Shown here piece by piece: positions 16,573 to 23,888 of a DNA stretch of 23,901 bases. The position numbers and the translations under genes are program-made. The notes under the pieces are model-generated. The model saw only the letters and a program-made list of their open reading frames with translations, ran no database searches and was not told where the DNA came from. The DNA comes from JAEZDP01 sp964430855 (GTDB lineage: Bacteria; Acidobacteriota; Vicinamibacteria; Vicinamibacterales; Vicinamibacteraceae): assembly GCA_964430855.1 (NCBI GenBank), contig CAYSHC010000058.1, positions 1 through 23,901 of the forward strand, written 5' to 3'. The stretch's first letter is position 1. Every line of letters begins with the position of its first letter.

Positions 16573-18165
16573 TCAGTGGGCGATGTCGACGGCGCGCGTC
16601 TCGCGGATGACCGTCACCTTGATCTGGCCCGGGTACTGGAGTTCGTGTTCGATCCGGCGGGCGATGTCCTTCGAGAGCCAGACGGCATCCTCGTCGCTCA
16701 CCTTCTCGCTGTGGACGAGCACGCGCACCTCGCGGCCGGCCTGGAGCGCGAACGAGCGCGCCACGCCCGTGAACGAGCCGGCGATGCCCTCCAGCTTCTC
16801 GAGACGCTTGACGTAGGTCTCGAGGATGTCGCGCCGCGCGCCCGGGCGCGCCGCCGAGATGGCGTCGGCGGCCTGGACGATCATGGCCTCGAGCGAGGGC
16901 CACTCGATGTCCATGTGGTGCGCCGCCACGGCGTCGATGACGGGCTGGCGCTCGCCGTACTTGCGCAGCAGCTCGAGGCCGAGTGCCAGGTGCGTTCCGT
17001 CCATGTCGCGATCGACGGCCTTGCCGACGTCGTGCAGGAACCCGGCCCGCACGACGACGCCGGCGTCGAGCCCGAGCTCGCGCGCCATGATGCCGCCGAG
17101 GCGCGCCACCTCCGTCGAGTGGCTGAGCACGTTCTGGCCGTAGCTCGTGCGGAACCGCAACTTGCCCATCAGCCGGAGCAGCTCCGGCGCCACGTCGAAC
17201 AGGTGGAGCTCGGCGGCCGCGGCCTCGCCGTCCTTCTGCATGCGCTCGTCGAGCTCCTGCCGCACCTTCTCGACCACCTCCTCGATGCGCGCCGGGTGGA
17301 TGCGCCCGTCGGCGATCAGCCGCTCGATGCACAGGCGCGCGACCTCGCGGCGGAACGGATCGAAGCTCGAGAGGATGATGGCCCCCGGCGTGTCGTCGAT
17401 GATGAACTCGACGCCCGTCGCCTGCTCGAGGGCGCGGATGTTGCGGCCCTCGCGGCCGATGATGCGGCCCTTCATGTCGTCGCCCGGCAGGTCGACGACC
17501 GACACCGTGGTCTCGATGGCGTGCTCGGCGGCGCTGCGCTGGATGGCCTCGGTCACCAGCTGGCGCGCGCGGTCGGCGGCGGTGGCACGTGCCTCGTGTT
17601 CCAGCCGCGCCACGAGCTGCGCGGCCTCGCGGCGCGCGTCCTGCTCGATGTCGCGCAGCAGCTGCGCGCGCGCCTCGTCGCGCGTCATGCCCGCCAGCCG
17701 CTGGACGGCCTGATGGTGCTCCTCGGCGCGACGGGCGTGCTCGGCGCGGGCGTCGGCGACGGCGCGCTCGGCCGCGCGCAGCGCCGCCTCGCGGGCGTCG
17801 AGCGTCGCGGCCAGCGCCGTGAGCTCCGTCTCGCGCGCGGCGAGCGCGCGTGCCCTGTCGGCGACGGCGCGCTCGGCGGCTTCGGCGCCGTCACGCTGGA
17901 CGCGCGCCGAGCGCTCGGCGTCGACGATGATCTCGTGGGCCCGCTCGCGGGCCGCGAGCTCCACTTCCTTGCGGCGGGCTTCCGCCTCGCGTTCGGCGTG
18001 CTGGAGCAGGCGCGTGGCCTCGGCCTGGGCGCGCCCGACGGTCTCGGCCGCGAGCCGCTTGCGCGTCGCCAGCCACCAGGCGAAGACGGCGCCGCCGGCG
18101 GCGAGTCCCACCAGGACGTCGAGGATCAGGCTGAGCGCCGTCTGCTGCCCCATCACATCGACCAT
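16573..18165 (-). CDS. rny: Ribonuclease Y
   Basis: A 530-residue RNase Y, the membrane-anchored endoribonuclease that starts mRNA decay. Domains in order are an N-terminal membrane segment (LSLILDVLVGLAAGGAVFAWWL), a long Ala/Arg/Glu-rich coiled coil (about residues 35-210), a KH RNA-binding domain with GRIIGREGRNIRALE starting at residue 233, and an HD phosphohydrolase domain with His378-Asp379 in FLHDVGK followed by AHHMDIEWPS and VQAADAISAARPGARR. Length is normal for the family. The start is uncertain: the ATG at 18165 sits only one base after GAGG, while a GTG (18156) and an ATG (18153) four and five codons in have better spacing. It lies downstream of the 6S RNA gene. Confidence 0.94.
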   Translation of the reverse strand: MVDVMGQQTALSLILDVLVGLAAGGAVFAWWLATRKRLAAETVGRAQAEATRLLQHAEREAEARRKEVELAARERAHEIIVDAERSARVQRDGAEAAERAVADRARALAARETELTALAATLDAREAALRAAERAVADARAEHARRAEEHHQAVQRLAGMTRDEARAQLLRDIEQDARREAAQLVARLEHEARATAADRARQLVTEAIQRSAAEHAIETTVSVVDLPGDDMKGRIIGREGRNIRALEQATGVEFIIDDTPGAIILSSFDPFRREVARLCIERLIADGRIHPARIEEVVEKVRQELDERMQKDGEAAAAELHLFDVAPELLRLMGKLRFRTSYGQNVLSHSTEVARLGGIMARELGLDAGVVVRAGFLHDVGKAVDRDMDGTHLALGLELLRKYGERQPVIDAVAAHHMDIEWPSLEAMIVQAADAISAARPGARRDILETYVKRLEKLEGIAGSFTGVARSFALQAGREVRVLVHSEKVSDEDAVWLSKDIARRIEHELQYPGQIKVTVIRETRAVDIAH

Positions 18166-18277
18166 ACCTCACATGCGGCCCGTCAGGCCTGCGTCCGTCC
18201 CGTTGCGATGGCGGGCGCGCGTGGGTACGGCTCGGGAGAGACCTCGACGCGTGGCCACGAGGTGGAGGCGGGTGGAC

Positions 18278-18454
18278 AATCCCGCGTTGCCGTGTGGGGA
18301 GGTCGTTGAACCTGCTGAGCAGGTGGAACCACTCGTGAATCACGCTTCAGGCTTCCTCGCTGCGGAGGCATGCACACCACGTGACCCTCGCGATTCGCTT
18401 GGGTAAGACATCGGCTCAGACGAGCCTCAACCCATCACGTACAACGCAGGCGGG
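18278..18454 (-). ncRNA. ssrS: 6S RNA
   Basis: A structured non-coding RNA of about 177 bases lies between zapA and rny, the usual place of the 6S gene (downstream of zapA). The sequence agrees with known 6S RNA. CTGAGCCGAT at 18419-18410 is identical to the E. coli product-RNA template region, and GGTGTGCATGC, GAAGCC and GTGGTTCCACC-type segments follow in the expected order. The ends pair: UCCC + GCGUUG near 18455-18442 with CAACGC + GGGA near 18289-18280, forming the closing stem. The 6S RNA imitates an open promoter and binds sigma70-RNA polymerase in stationary phase; on outgrowth it templates short pRNAs, here predicted to begin AUCGGCUCAG. An extended -10 promoter sits just upstream. 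Exact ends are estimated to within a few bases. Confidence 0.82.
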
Positions 18455-18458
18455 AGCG

Positions 18459-18467
18459 ATCTTAGCA
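18459..18467 (-). promoter_or_regulatory. Extended -10 promoter of 6S RNA
   Basis: The minus strand reads TGCTAAGAT: an extended -10 (TGN) in front of TAAGAT, which differs from TATAAT at two positions. The predicted start is near 18452-18454, right at the 5' side of the 6S closing stem. No TTGACA-like -35 was seen, as expected for an extended -10 promoter. Confidence 0.6.
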
Positions 18468-18598
18468 CGGCGCGTCCGGTGCCGCCGGCGCACCAGTGGG
18501 CTCTGGCGACGCGGGTGACCGGGGCCCGGGCAGGACACGGCCGCGCGGGGCTGACGCCCGGTCCACCAGGGGCAGGGTGTGCTGGCGCGACGCGCCCG

Positions 18599-18931
18599 CT
18601 ACACCGACGTGGCCAGCACCTCGTCGATCAGGCGTTCGAGTTCGGCGGCGCGGTCGAGCAGCTCCGCGGCGGCCCGCGACTCGTCGTCGCGGCCGCGGAA
18701 GTGCTCGTCGGCGATGTTGAGTGCCGCCAGCACGGCGAGCTTGGTGGACTCGCCGATGGGGACCGCCGACGCGGCGGCCTGCATGCGCTCGTCGACGAAG
18801 CGCGCCAGCTGCTGGACGTAGGCCGGCTCGAGCGCGCTGCGCACGGGATAGCGCAGCCCCTGGATGTCCACCATCACCACGTGCGTGGGCGTGGACTCGT
18901 CGGAGAGCGGAAGCTCGGCGCCGTCGGACAC
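18599..18931 (-). CDS. zapA: Cell division protein ZapA
   Basis: A 110-residue ZapA, a dimeric or tetrameric FtsZ-bundling protein that strengthens the Z ring. After a short acidic N-terminus comes the family core: VVMVDIQGLRYPVRS, EPAYVQQLARFVDERM, STKLAVLAALNIADEHF, then a Glu/Ala-rich helix for coiled-coil dimerisation. The GTG at 18931 was chosen because GGGGAG lies 8 bases upstream and the length is then normal. The frame stays open to 19054, but that part overlaps the coiled-coil gene in another frame. Its position between a ZapB-like gene and the 6S RNA gene agrees with the common zapA-ssrS arrangement. Confidence 0.9.
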   Translation of the reverse strand: MSDGAELPLSDESTPTHVVMVDIQGLRYPVRSALEPAYVQQLARFVDERMQAAASAVPIGESTKLAVLAALNIADEHFRGRDDESRAAAELLDRAAELERLIDEVLATSV

Positions 18932-18947
18932 GTCGGACGCTCCCCGC

Positions 18948-19223
18948 TCAGAGCTGCAGGGCCTCGAGCTGGTCGAGCATCGACGCGACGCGCGTACGCA
19001 CCTGGTCGCGCTCGTCCCGCATCGCGAGCAGTTCGGCCGACAGCCCCTCGGCATCGGCCAGCTGTGCCTTCAGCGTCTCGACGTCACGTGTCAATCGATC
19101 GTTCTCGGCGCGCAGCCGCTGCACCTCGGAGCGGCTCCGCTCCACAGCCGTGATCAACAGGCGGATCTTCTCGTCGAGACGATCGACCACCCCCAGGTCG
19201 ACCGCAGGCATCGTGTTGCTCAT
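18948..19223 (-). CDS. Small coiled-coil protein, ZapB-like
   Basis: A 91-residue, almost entirely heptad-type helix rich in Leu, Arg, Glu and Asp (from about VVDRLDEKIRLLITAVE to RVASMLDQLEAL), with no signal peptide or membrane segment. Size, composition and the position 16 bases before zapA suggest a ZapB-like Z-ring factor that links ZapA to the chromosome side of the ring. Coiled-coil sequences are weak evidence of homology, so the name is tentative. The start is ambiguous: the ATG at 19223 has GGGA 6 bases upstream, while a GTG at 19247 gives a 99-residue form and an ATG at 19211 an 87-residue one. It begins 12 to 36 bases after the pheT stop and is probably cotranscribed with it. Confidence 0.72.
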   Translation of the reverse strand: MSNTMPAVDLGVVDRLDEKIRLLITAVERSRSEVQRLRAENDRLTRDVETLKAQLADAEGLSAELLAMRDERDQVRTRVASMLDQLEALQL

Positions 19224-19259
19224 CGTGCATCCCGTCTGGCCCGTCACACGGGCCCAATC

Positions 19260-21344
19260 TCATCGCCGCGTCACGCCATGGATCCGGCCGACCTCGGCCA
19301 GCATGGCTTCGATGGCTGCCTGCACGTCACCCTCGGTCAGCGTGCGTTCGGGATGCCTGAACGTCAGGCGGAACGACAGGCTCACGGTGCCCGCCGGCAA
19401 GGCGCGGCCGGCGTAGCGATCGAACTCGATCACCTCCACGAGGGTCGGCGGCGCAACCGCCTGCATCGTGCCACGAAGCGTGGCAGCCGGCAAGTCGGCC
19501 GGCACGAGCAGCGACACGTCGCGCACGACGGCCGGGTGGCGCGGCAGCGGCGTCATCTGCACGAGGGCATCGGCGGCATACGCGGGCGCCGCGAGGTCCA
19601 GGTCGATCTCGGCGATCCACACGGGATCGTGCGTCGGCAGATCGCGTGCCTCGGCAAGCGCCGTGTCGAGCTGCCCCGCGATGCCCACGCGCCGCGAGCT
19701 GCCCTGGCCGTCCGCACACCAGAGCGACACCGCGTAGCCCTCGCGCAGCACGGGGCTCGCCTCCGGCCGGCGCTCGAACGTGACGCCGAGCGTGCGTCCC
19801 AGGCGATCCACGATGCCGAGCATGTCGAACAGGTCGGAGGGCCGGCCCGAGCCGCTCCAGTGCAGCGGCGAGGCGAGGCCGCTCAGCCCGAGGGCTACCG
19901 CGCGGGTCTCGCCATGGGCCTCCGTGAAGCGGGTGCCGACCTCGAACAGCCGCAGGTCCTGCTGGGCCCGGCGCCGGTTGTGCGACAGGCTGTCGATGAC
20001 GCCGGGCAGCAGCGACGGGCGCAGCACCGCGAACGTCTCCGACAGCGGGTTGGCGATGGCCACCGGCGACGCATCGAAGCGGGCGGCGACGTCGCGCTCG
20101 ATGAACGTGAACGTGACGCACTCGTGCCAGCCGTGGCCGACGAGCACATCGCGCACCGCGCGGTCGCGCGCCAGCCGTGGCGAGATCCGCGCCGGCGGCG
20201 TCGTCAGCGGCGGGAAGGTCACGGGCAGCTGCTCGTAGCCCGCGCACCGTGCCACTTCCTCGATCAGGTCCTCCTCGCGCGTGACGTCGCGGCGCCAGCC
20301 GGGGACGCCGACGTCCCAGACGGGCGGGTAGTGCGGGTCCGGCTGCGGGATCGCCTCCGGCTCGAACCCCAGCCCCGACAGGATGTCGGCGACCTGCTCC
20401 GGCGGCACTTCCATTCCGAGCACCCTGTCGATCCGCGACCAGCGCAGCCGCACCGTCGCCCGCGGCGCGGCCTCGCCCGCCGCGACGATCAGGCCCGGGC
20501 GCGCCTTGCCTGCCCCGATCGCCTCGAGCAGCTCGACGGCCCGCGCCAGGGCGGGTACCGGCGTGCCGGGGTCGGTGCCGCGCTCGAACCGGTAGGACGC
20601 CTCGGTGGAGAGCCCCAGGGCCCGCCGCGTACGGCGGACCTGCGCCGGCGCGAAGCACGCGCTCTCGAGGACGACGGTCCGTGTGGCGTCGGTGACCTCG
20701 GTGGCTGCGCCGCCCATCACGCCGGCGACGGCCTGCGGCACGTTCGCGTCGGCGATGACCAGCATTCCCTCGGCGAGCGTCCGCGCCTGCCCGTCGAGCG
20801 TCGTCAGGCGCTCGCCGGCGCGCGCGGTCCGCACGCGGAGTTCGGGGCCGGCGAGCGTGTCGAGGTCGAAGGCGTGCATCGGCTGCCCGAGCTCGAGCAT
20901 CACGTAGTTGGTCACGTCCACGACGTTGTTGATCGCCCGCACGCCGGCATGCGTCAGCCGCTCGGCCAGCCAGGCGGGCGACCGGCCGACGCGCACGTCC
21001 ACCACGGCCGCCGCGTAGACGGGGCACAGCGCCGGCGCCTCAATCACCACGCGGACGGGCAGCGCGTGGCCGGGCTCGAGGGGCGGCGGCTGCGGCGCCC
21101 GGAGCGGCACGCCGTACCGCTGCGCAATCTCGCGCGCCATGCCGACCACGTTCAGGCAGTCGGGCCTGTTCGCGGTGACCTCGAAGTCGATCACCGCGTC
21201 CGGCCCGGCCGCGTCGCCGGCGGGCGAGGGCAGCCGCTCGATGCCGGCCACCTCGAAGCCGCGCATCGTCATGTCGGCGGCGAGGCGGTCGACGTCGACC
21301 GGCACGTCGACGTAGTCACGGACCCACGACAGCTGGATCTTCAC
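19260..21344 (-). CDS. pheT: Phenylalanyl-tRNA synthetase beta subunit, short form without N-terminal OB domain
   Basis: A 694-residue PheT, the beta subunit of the (alpha-beta)2 enzyme that charges tRNA-Phe. It starts KIQLSWVRDYV with the usual B1 segment. After MTMRGFEVAGIE it passes in about 15 residues to AVIDFEVTANRPDCLNVVGMAREIA, so the ~115-residue EMAP/OB tRNA-binding domain that normally lies between is missing. The B3/B4 editing region is present (INNVVDVTNYVMLELGQPMHAFD, AGVMGG, STEASYRFERGTD), as are B5 and the catalytic-like core. The C-terminal FDX-ACB anticodon-binding domain is complete (LPRHPAVVRDVSLLV to EVGRIHGV). The GTG start shares 4 bases with the pheS stop (GTGA), so the subunits are translationally coupled. 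The frame is uninterrupted, so this is a short form and not a broken gene. Confidence 0.94.
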   Translation of the reverse strand: MKIQLSWVRDYVDVPVDVDRLAADMTMRGFEVAGIERLPSPAGDAAGPDAVIDFEVTANRPDCLNVVGMAREIAQRYGVPLRAPQPPPLEPGHALPVRVVIEAPALCPVYAAAVVDVRVGRSPAWLAERLTHAGVRAINNVVDVTNYVMLELGQPMHAFDLDTLAGPELRVRTARAGERLTTLDGQARTLAEGMLVIADANVPQAVAGVMGGAATEVTDATRTVVLESACFAPAQVRRTRRALGLSTEASYRFERGTDPGTPVPALARAVELLEAIGAGKARPGLIVAAGEAAPRATVRLRWSRIDRVLGMEVPPEQVADILSGLGFEPEAIPQPDPHYPPVWDVGVPGWRRDVTREEDLIEEVARCAGYEQLPVTFPPLTTPPARISPRLARDRAVRDVLVGHGWHECVTFTFIERDVAARFDASPVAIANPLSETFAVLRPSLLPGVIDSLSHNRRRAQQDLRLFEVGTRFTEAHGETRAVALGLSGLASPLHWSGSGRPSDLFDMLGIVDRLGRTLGVTFERRPEASPVLREGYAVSLWCADGQGSSRRVGIAGQLDTALAEARDLPTHDPVWIAEIDLDLAAPAYAADALVQMTPLPRHPAVVRDVSLLVPADLPAATLRGTMQAVAPPTLVEVIEFDRYAGRALPAGTVSLSFRLTFRHPERTLTEGDVQAAIEAMLAEVGRIHGVTRR

Positions 21345-22396
21345 GACGCGAACTGCTCCAGGAAGCGCACGTCGTTCTCGTAGAACGTGCGGATGTCGTC
21401 GACGCGGTGCACGAGCATCGCGATGCGTTCGATGCCCATGCCGAAGGCGAAGCCCGTGTAGCGCTCAGGGTCGATGCCGACCGCCTCGAACACCGACGGG
21501 TGCACCATGCCGCTGCCGCCGATCTCGAGCCAGCCGGTGCGCTTGCACACCGCGCAGCCCGGGCCCATGCAGGCCTGGCAGCCGATGAACACCTCGGCGC
21601 TCGGCTCGGTGTAGGGGAAGAAGCTGGGCTTGAACATCACCGGCGTGTCCGGCGCGAACAGCTGGCGTGCGAAGCCGAGCAGCGTGCCCTTCAGGTCGGC
21701 CATCGTCACGCGCTCGCCGACGACGAGCCCCTCCACCTGCTGGAACATCGGCGTGTGCGTCAGGTCGAGGTTGTCGCGTCTGTAGACGCGTCCGGGCGCG
21801 ATGATCCGGATGGGCGGCCGGTGCGACGTCATGTAGCGGATCTGCATGGCCGACGTGTGCGTCCGCAGCAGCGTCGCCGGCGCGGGCTCGGACGCCGAGC
21901 GGGCGAAGGGCTTCGACAGGTAGAGCGTGTCCTGCATGTCGCGCGCCGGGTGGTCGTGCGGCATGTTGAGCGCCTCGAAGTTGTGCCAGTCGTCTTCCGT
22001 CTCCGGGCCGTCGAGGATCTCGTAGCCCATGGCCGTGAAGATGCGCTCGATGCGCTCCCGCATCGCGTTGAGCGGGTGGCGGCTGCCGACGGGCAGGGGA
22101 CGCGGCGCCAGCGTCACGTCCACCTCCACGCGGCGCGACTCGGCGGCGGCGAGCGCGGCCTTCGCGGCGGCGAGGCCGTCCTCGACGTCCTGCTTCAGCG
22201 CGTTGGCCAGCTGGCCGAGCGTGCGGCGCTCGTCGGGCGAGGCCTGGCCGAGCTTCGCGTAGAGCGCGGTGACGAGGCCCTGCTTGCGCCCGAGGAACCG
22301 GTCGCGCACGGCCTGGAGGTCCTGGAGGGTCTTCGCCCGGGCGAGCGCGTCGGCAAGCTCGGCGCGCAGGCGGGACACGTCATCGGCGGTGAACAT
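21341..22396 (-). CDS. pheS: Phenylalanyl-tRNA synthetase alpha subunit
   Basis: A 351-residue PheS, the catalytic class II subunit that activates Phe and transfers it to the tRNA 2'-OH. The N-terminal ~85 residues form the tRNA-binding coiled coil. Then come GSRHPLNAMRERIERIF, MGYEILDGPETEDDWHNFEALN, motif 2 GRVYRRDNLDLTHTPMFQQVEG (partly listed) and motif 3 GFAFGMGIERIAML. A Cys cluster, CQACMGPGCAVCKRTGW, near residue 280 is the likely Zn-binding insertion found in many bacterial PheS proteins. The ATG at 22396 gives normal length. The frame is open upstream but only antisense through rplT. It is separated from rplT by an intrinsic terminator, so its expression can differ from that of the ribosomal genes. 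Confidence 0.95.
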   Translation of the reverse strand: MFTADDVSRLRAELADALARAKTLQDLQAVRDRFLGRKQGLVTALYAKLGQASPDERRTLGQLANALKQDVEDGLAAAKAALAAAESRRVEVDVTLAPRPLPVGSRHPLNAMRERIERIFTAMGYEILDGPETEDDWHNFEALNMPHDHPARDMQDTLYLSKPFARSASEPAPATLLRTHTSAMQIRYMTSHRPPIRIIAPGRVYRRDNLDLTHTPMFQQVEGLVVGERVTMADLKGTLLGFARQLFAPDTPVMFKPSFFPYTEPSAEVFIGCQACMGPGCAVCKRTGWLEIGGSGMVHPSVFEAVGIDPERYTGFAFGMGIERIAMLVHRVDDIRTFYENDVRFLEQFAS

Positions 22397-22428
22397 GGTC
22401 GGCAGACGCGGGTAGTGTCGCGGAAACG

Positions 22429-22467
22429 AAAAACGGGACGAAGGTGCCGCGGCATCCTTCGTCCCGT
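22429..22467 (-). terminator. Intrinsic terminator/attenuator between rplT and pheS
   Basis: On the minus strand a perfect 12-bp stem, ACGGGACGAAGG with CCTTCGTCCCGT, encloses an 11-base loop containing the palindrome TGCCGCGGCA. It is followed directly by a T-run (TTTTT, CG, TTT). It lies 46 bases after the rplT stop and 32 bases before the pheS ATG. It would end or attenuate transcripts leaving the infC-rpmI-rplT genes, with partial read-through needed to express pheST unless a promoter lies within it. No T-box or run of Phe codons was seen. Confidence 0.85.
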
Positions 22468-22512
22468 CATGGACTGGTGCGCCGCGCGGGGGCGGCGCCG
22501 GCCGAGACGCGA

Positions 22513-22887
22513 TCAGGCGCTGGCGGTGGTGGACTTGTGCGCCTCCCTGGCGCGCTCGGCGAGCACGGCAAACGCCGCGGGCTCGGTCACGGCCAGGTCG
22601 GCCAGCATCTTCCTGTTGATCGTGATGCCGGCCTTGCGCAGGCCGTTCACAAACTGCGAGTAGCTGATGCCATGCGTACGCGCGGCGGCGTTGATGCGGA
22701 CGATCCACAGGCGGCGGAAGTCGCGCTTCTTGCGCCGGCGGCCGACGAAGGCGTGCTGGAGCGCACGGTCGACCGCCTCCTTCGCGAAGCGGTACAGCTT
22801 GCTCTTGTTGGCGTAGTAGCCCTTGGCAAGCGTCAGCAGCTTCGCGCGCTTGGCCCGGCGTACGGTTCCACGTTTGACTCGAGGCAT
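22513..22887 (-). CDS. rplT: 50S ribosomal protein L20 (bL20)
   Basis: A 124-residue bL20 with the typical start MPRVKRGTVRRAKRAKLL, then GYYANKSKLYRFAKEAV, KKRDFRRLWIVRINAAAR and GISYSQFVNGL. It binds 23S rRNA domain I early in large-subunit assembly. In other bacteria L20 also represses its own operon by binding the mRNA ahead of rpmI or rplT. Whether that holds here cannot be seen, although a 134-base gap precedes the gene. GGAGA lies 6 bases before the ATG at 22887, a good ribosome site. The C-terminus (REAHKSTTASA) runs slightly past the usual family end. Confidence 0.97.
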   Translation of the reverse strand: MPRVKRGTVRRAKRAKLLTLAKGYYANKSKLYRFAKEAVDRALQHAFVGRRRKKRDFRRLWIVRINAAARTHGISYSQFVNGLRKAGITINRKMLADLAVTEPAAFAVLAERAREAHKSTTASA

Positions 22888-23021
22888 TCATCTTCTCCGG
22901 CAGAGACGGGGCGGTGGCATCCACCGACTTCGTTCGGCCCGTTCCGCACCATGCGGCCTTTCCTGCCGCGCGCGCCGCGTGCCCCAGCCGGGGGCGGCGC
23001 CGGACGGCAGCCTGCGTCCGC

Positions 23022-23219
23022 CTACAGGTACGGCAGCATGTGTTCGAGCCTGGCCTGGTCCTGCGCCGCGACCACCGTCATCCCGCGGAGGCCGCGCTTC
23101 CGCTTGGTGGTCTTGCTCGTCAGGATGTGCCGCTTGAACGCGTTGCTGCGCATGAACTTCCCGGAGGCGGTCCGCTTGAACCGCTTCGCGGCGCCCTTGT
23201 GCGTCTTCAGCTTCGGCAT
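23022..23219 (-). CDS. rpmI: 50S ribosomal protein L35 (bL35)
   Basis: A 65-residue bL35 of normal length: MPKLKTHKGAAKRFKRT, then SGKFMRSNAFKRHIL and TKRKRGLRG. It is a small, very basic large-subunit protein. It lies 42 bases after infC and 134 bases before rplT, the classic infC-rpmI-rplT order. The gap to rplT is GC-rich with short inverted repeats (for example CCGC and GCGG flanking ATGGT) and no clear terminator. Confidence 0.97.
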   Translation of the reverse strand: MPKLKTHKGAAKRFKRTASGKFMRSNAFKRHILTSKTTKRKRGLRGMTVVAAQDQARLEHMLPYL

Positions 23220-23261
23220 GATCTCACTTCGTCTCGTGCGCGCGCCCTCGTCGTGCGCTGC

Positions 23262-23876
23262 TTACGCGTTGTCCACGTCGGGCGAGGGCTCCGGCGTGCG
23301 TGCGGCGGCCTTCTCGGCGGCGGCCTTCTTGATGCCCGGCCGTGCCGTGAGGATCGTGTGCATCTGGTTGCCTTCCAGACGCGGCAGCGATTCGGCCAGG
23401 GCGATGTCGTTCAGCTCGCCAATCAACCGCTCGAGGATGCGGCGACCGATCTCCGGGTGCGCGATCTCGCGCCCGCGGAAGAAGATCACCGCCTTCACCT
23501 TGTCGCCATCGGTCAGGAAGCGCTCGATGTTGCGCTTCTTGAACTGATAGTCGTGCTCGTCGACCTTCGGGCGGAACTTGACTTCCTTGACCTCGATGGT
23601 CTTCTGGTGCTTCCGCGCCTGGCGCTGGCGCTTCTGTTCCGTGTACTGGTACTTCCCGTAATCGGTGATCCGGCACACGGGAGGCGTGGCTGTCGGGGCC
23701 ACCTCGACGAGGTCGAGGCCCTTCTGCCGCGCCAGGGCGACCGCCTGCGCAGGCGGCATGATGCCGAGCTGCGCGCCGGTTTCGTCGATGACCCGCACCT
23801 CACGAACACGGATTCGATCGTTGACCCGGACCCGGTCGTCCCGTCGGGGACCACGCATGCGAGAGTCGTACGCGAT
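23262..23876 (-). CDS. infC: Translation initiation factor IF-3, probable AUC start
   Basis: IF-3 of 204 residues if it starts at the ATC at 23876, or 198 from the ATG at 23858. It binds the 30S subunit, prevents premature 50S joining and checks the start codon-initiator tRNA match. The N-domain is visible as VRVNDRIRVREVRVID, ALARQKGLDLVEVAP and VCRITDYGKYQYTEQKR. The linker and C-domain follow as VKEVKFRPKVDEHDY, KRNIERFL, KVKAVIFFRGREIAHPE and a C-terminal ~25-residue Ala/Lys/Glu tail. A perfect AAGGAGG sits 5 bases before the ATC but 23 bases before the ATG, which favours the rare codon. A non-AUG start lets IF-3 repress its own synthesis, as known for infC in other bacteria. Confidence 0.94.
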   Translation of the reverse strand: MAYDSRMRGPRRDDRVRVNDRIRVREVRVIDETGAQLGIMPPAQAVALARQKGLDLVEVAPTATPPVCRITDYGKYQYTEQKRQRQARKHQKTIEVKEVKFRPKVDEHDYQFKKRNIERFLTDGDKVKAVIFFRGREIAHPEIGRRILERLIGELNDIALAESLPRLEGNQMHTILTARPGIKKAAAEKAAARTPEPSPDVDNA

Positions 23877-23881
23877 AACAG

Positions 23882-23888
23882 CCTCCTT
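23882..23888 (-). promoter_or_regulatory. infC: Shine-Dalgarno sequence of infC, pointing to an AUC start
   Basis: AAGGAGG on the minus strand is the strongest ribosome-binding site seen in the window. It is followed by CTGTT and then ATC in the infC frame, an ideal 5-base spacing. The first in-frame ATG is 18 bases further on, too far for this site. Confidence 0.75.

Larger units (their letters stand above)
18166..18598 (-). other. Protein-free gap between zapA and rny, holding the 6S RNA gene
   Basis: This 433-base stretch has no convincing coding sequence. Its centre is the 6S RNA gene, listed separately. The 134 bases between the zapA stop and the 6S promoter are GC-rich with small local inverted repeats but no clear terminator T-run. 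The ~110 bases between the 6S 3' end and rny contain a hairpin at 18241-18263 (ACCTCG paired with CGAGGT around the palindrome CGTGGCCACG) that could stabilise or end the 6S transcript or lie in the rny leader. No T-run follows it. Confidence 0.55.

Noticed and set aside
15479..17332. A 617-codon version of thiL extending upstream
   Set aside because: The added N-terminal ~260 residues are antisense or out-of-frame sequence of rny. The ThiL family begins near the ATG at 16549.
18241..18263. Hairpin after the 6S RNA as an intrinsic terminator
   Set aside because: It has a 6-bp outer stem but no T-run follows on the minus strand, so it is mentioned only as a structure in the gap.
18864..21383. 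An 839-codon plus-strand open frame opposite pheT and the coiled-coil gene
   Set aside because: Its His/Arg/Gly-rich composition and lack of any motif mark it as a GC-driven shadow of pheT, which is unmistakable on the other strand.
22397..22470. A possible pheL-like leader peptide starting with an ATG at 22470 and running through the terminator hairpin
   Set aside because: It has only two Phe codons, separated by Arg, no good ribosome site, and no stop before pheS begins, unlike a ribosome-stalling leader.
22397..22512. T-box riboswitch upstream of pheST
   Set aside because: The interval is only 116 bases, with no room for a specifier stem before the terminator and no T-box consensus seen.
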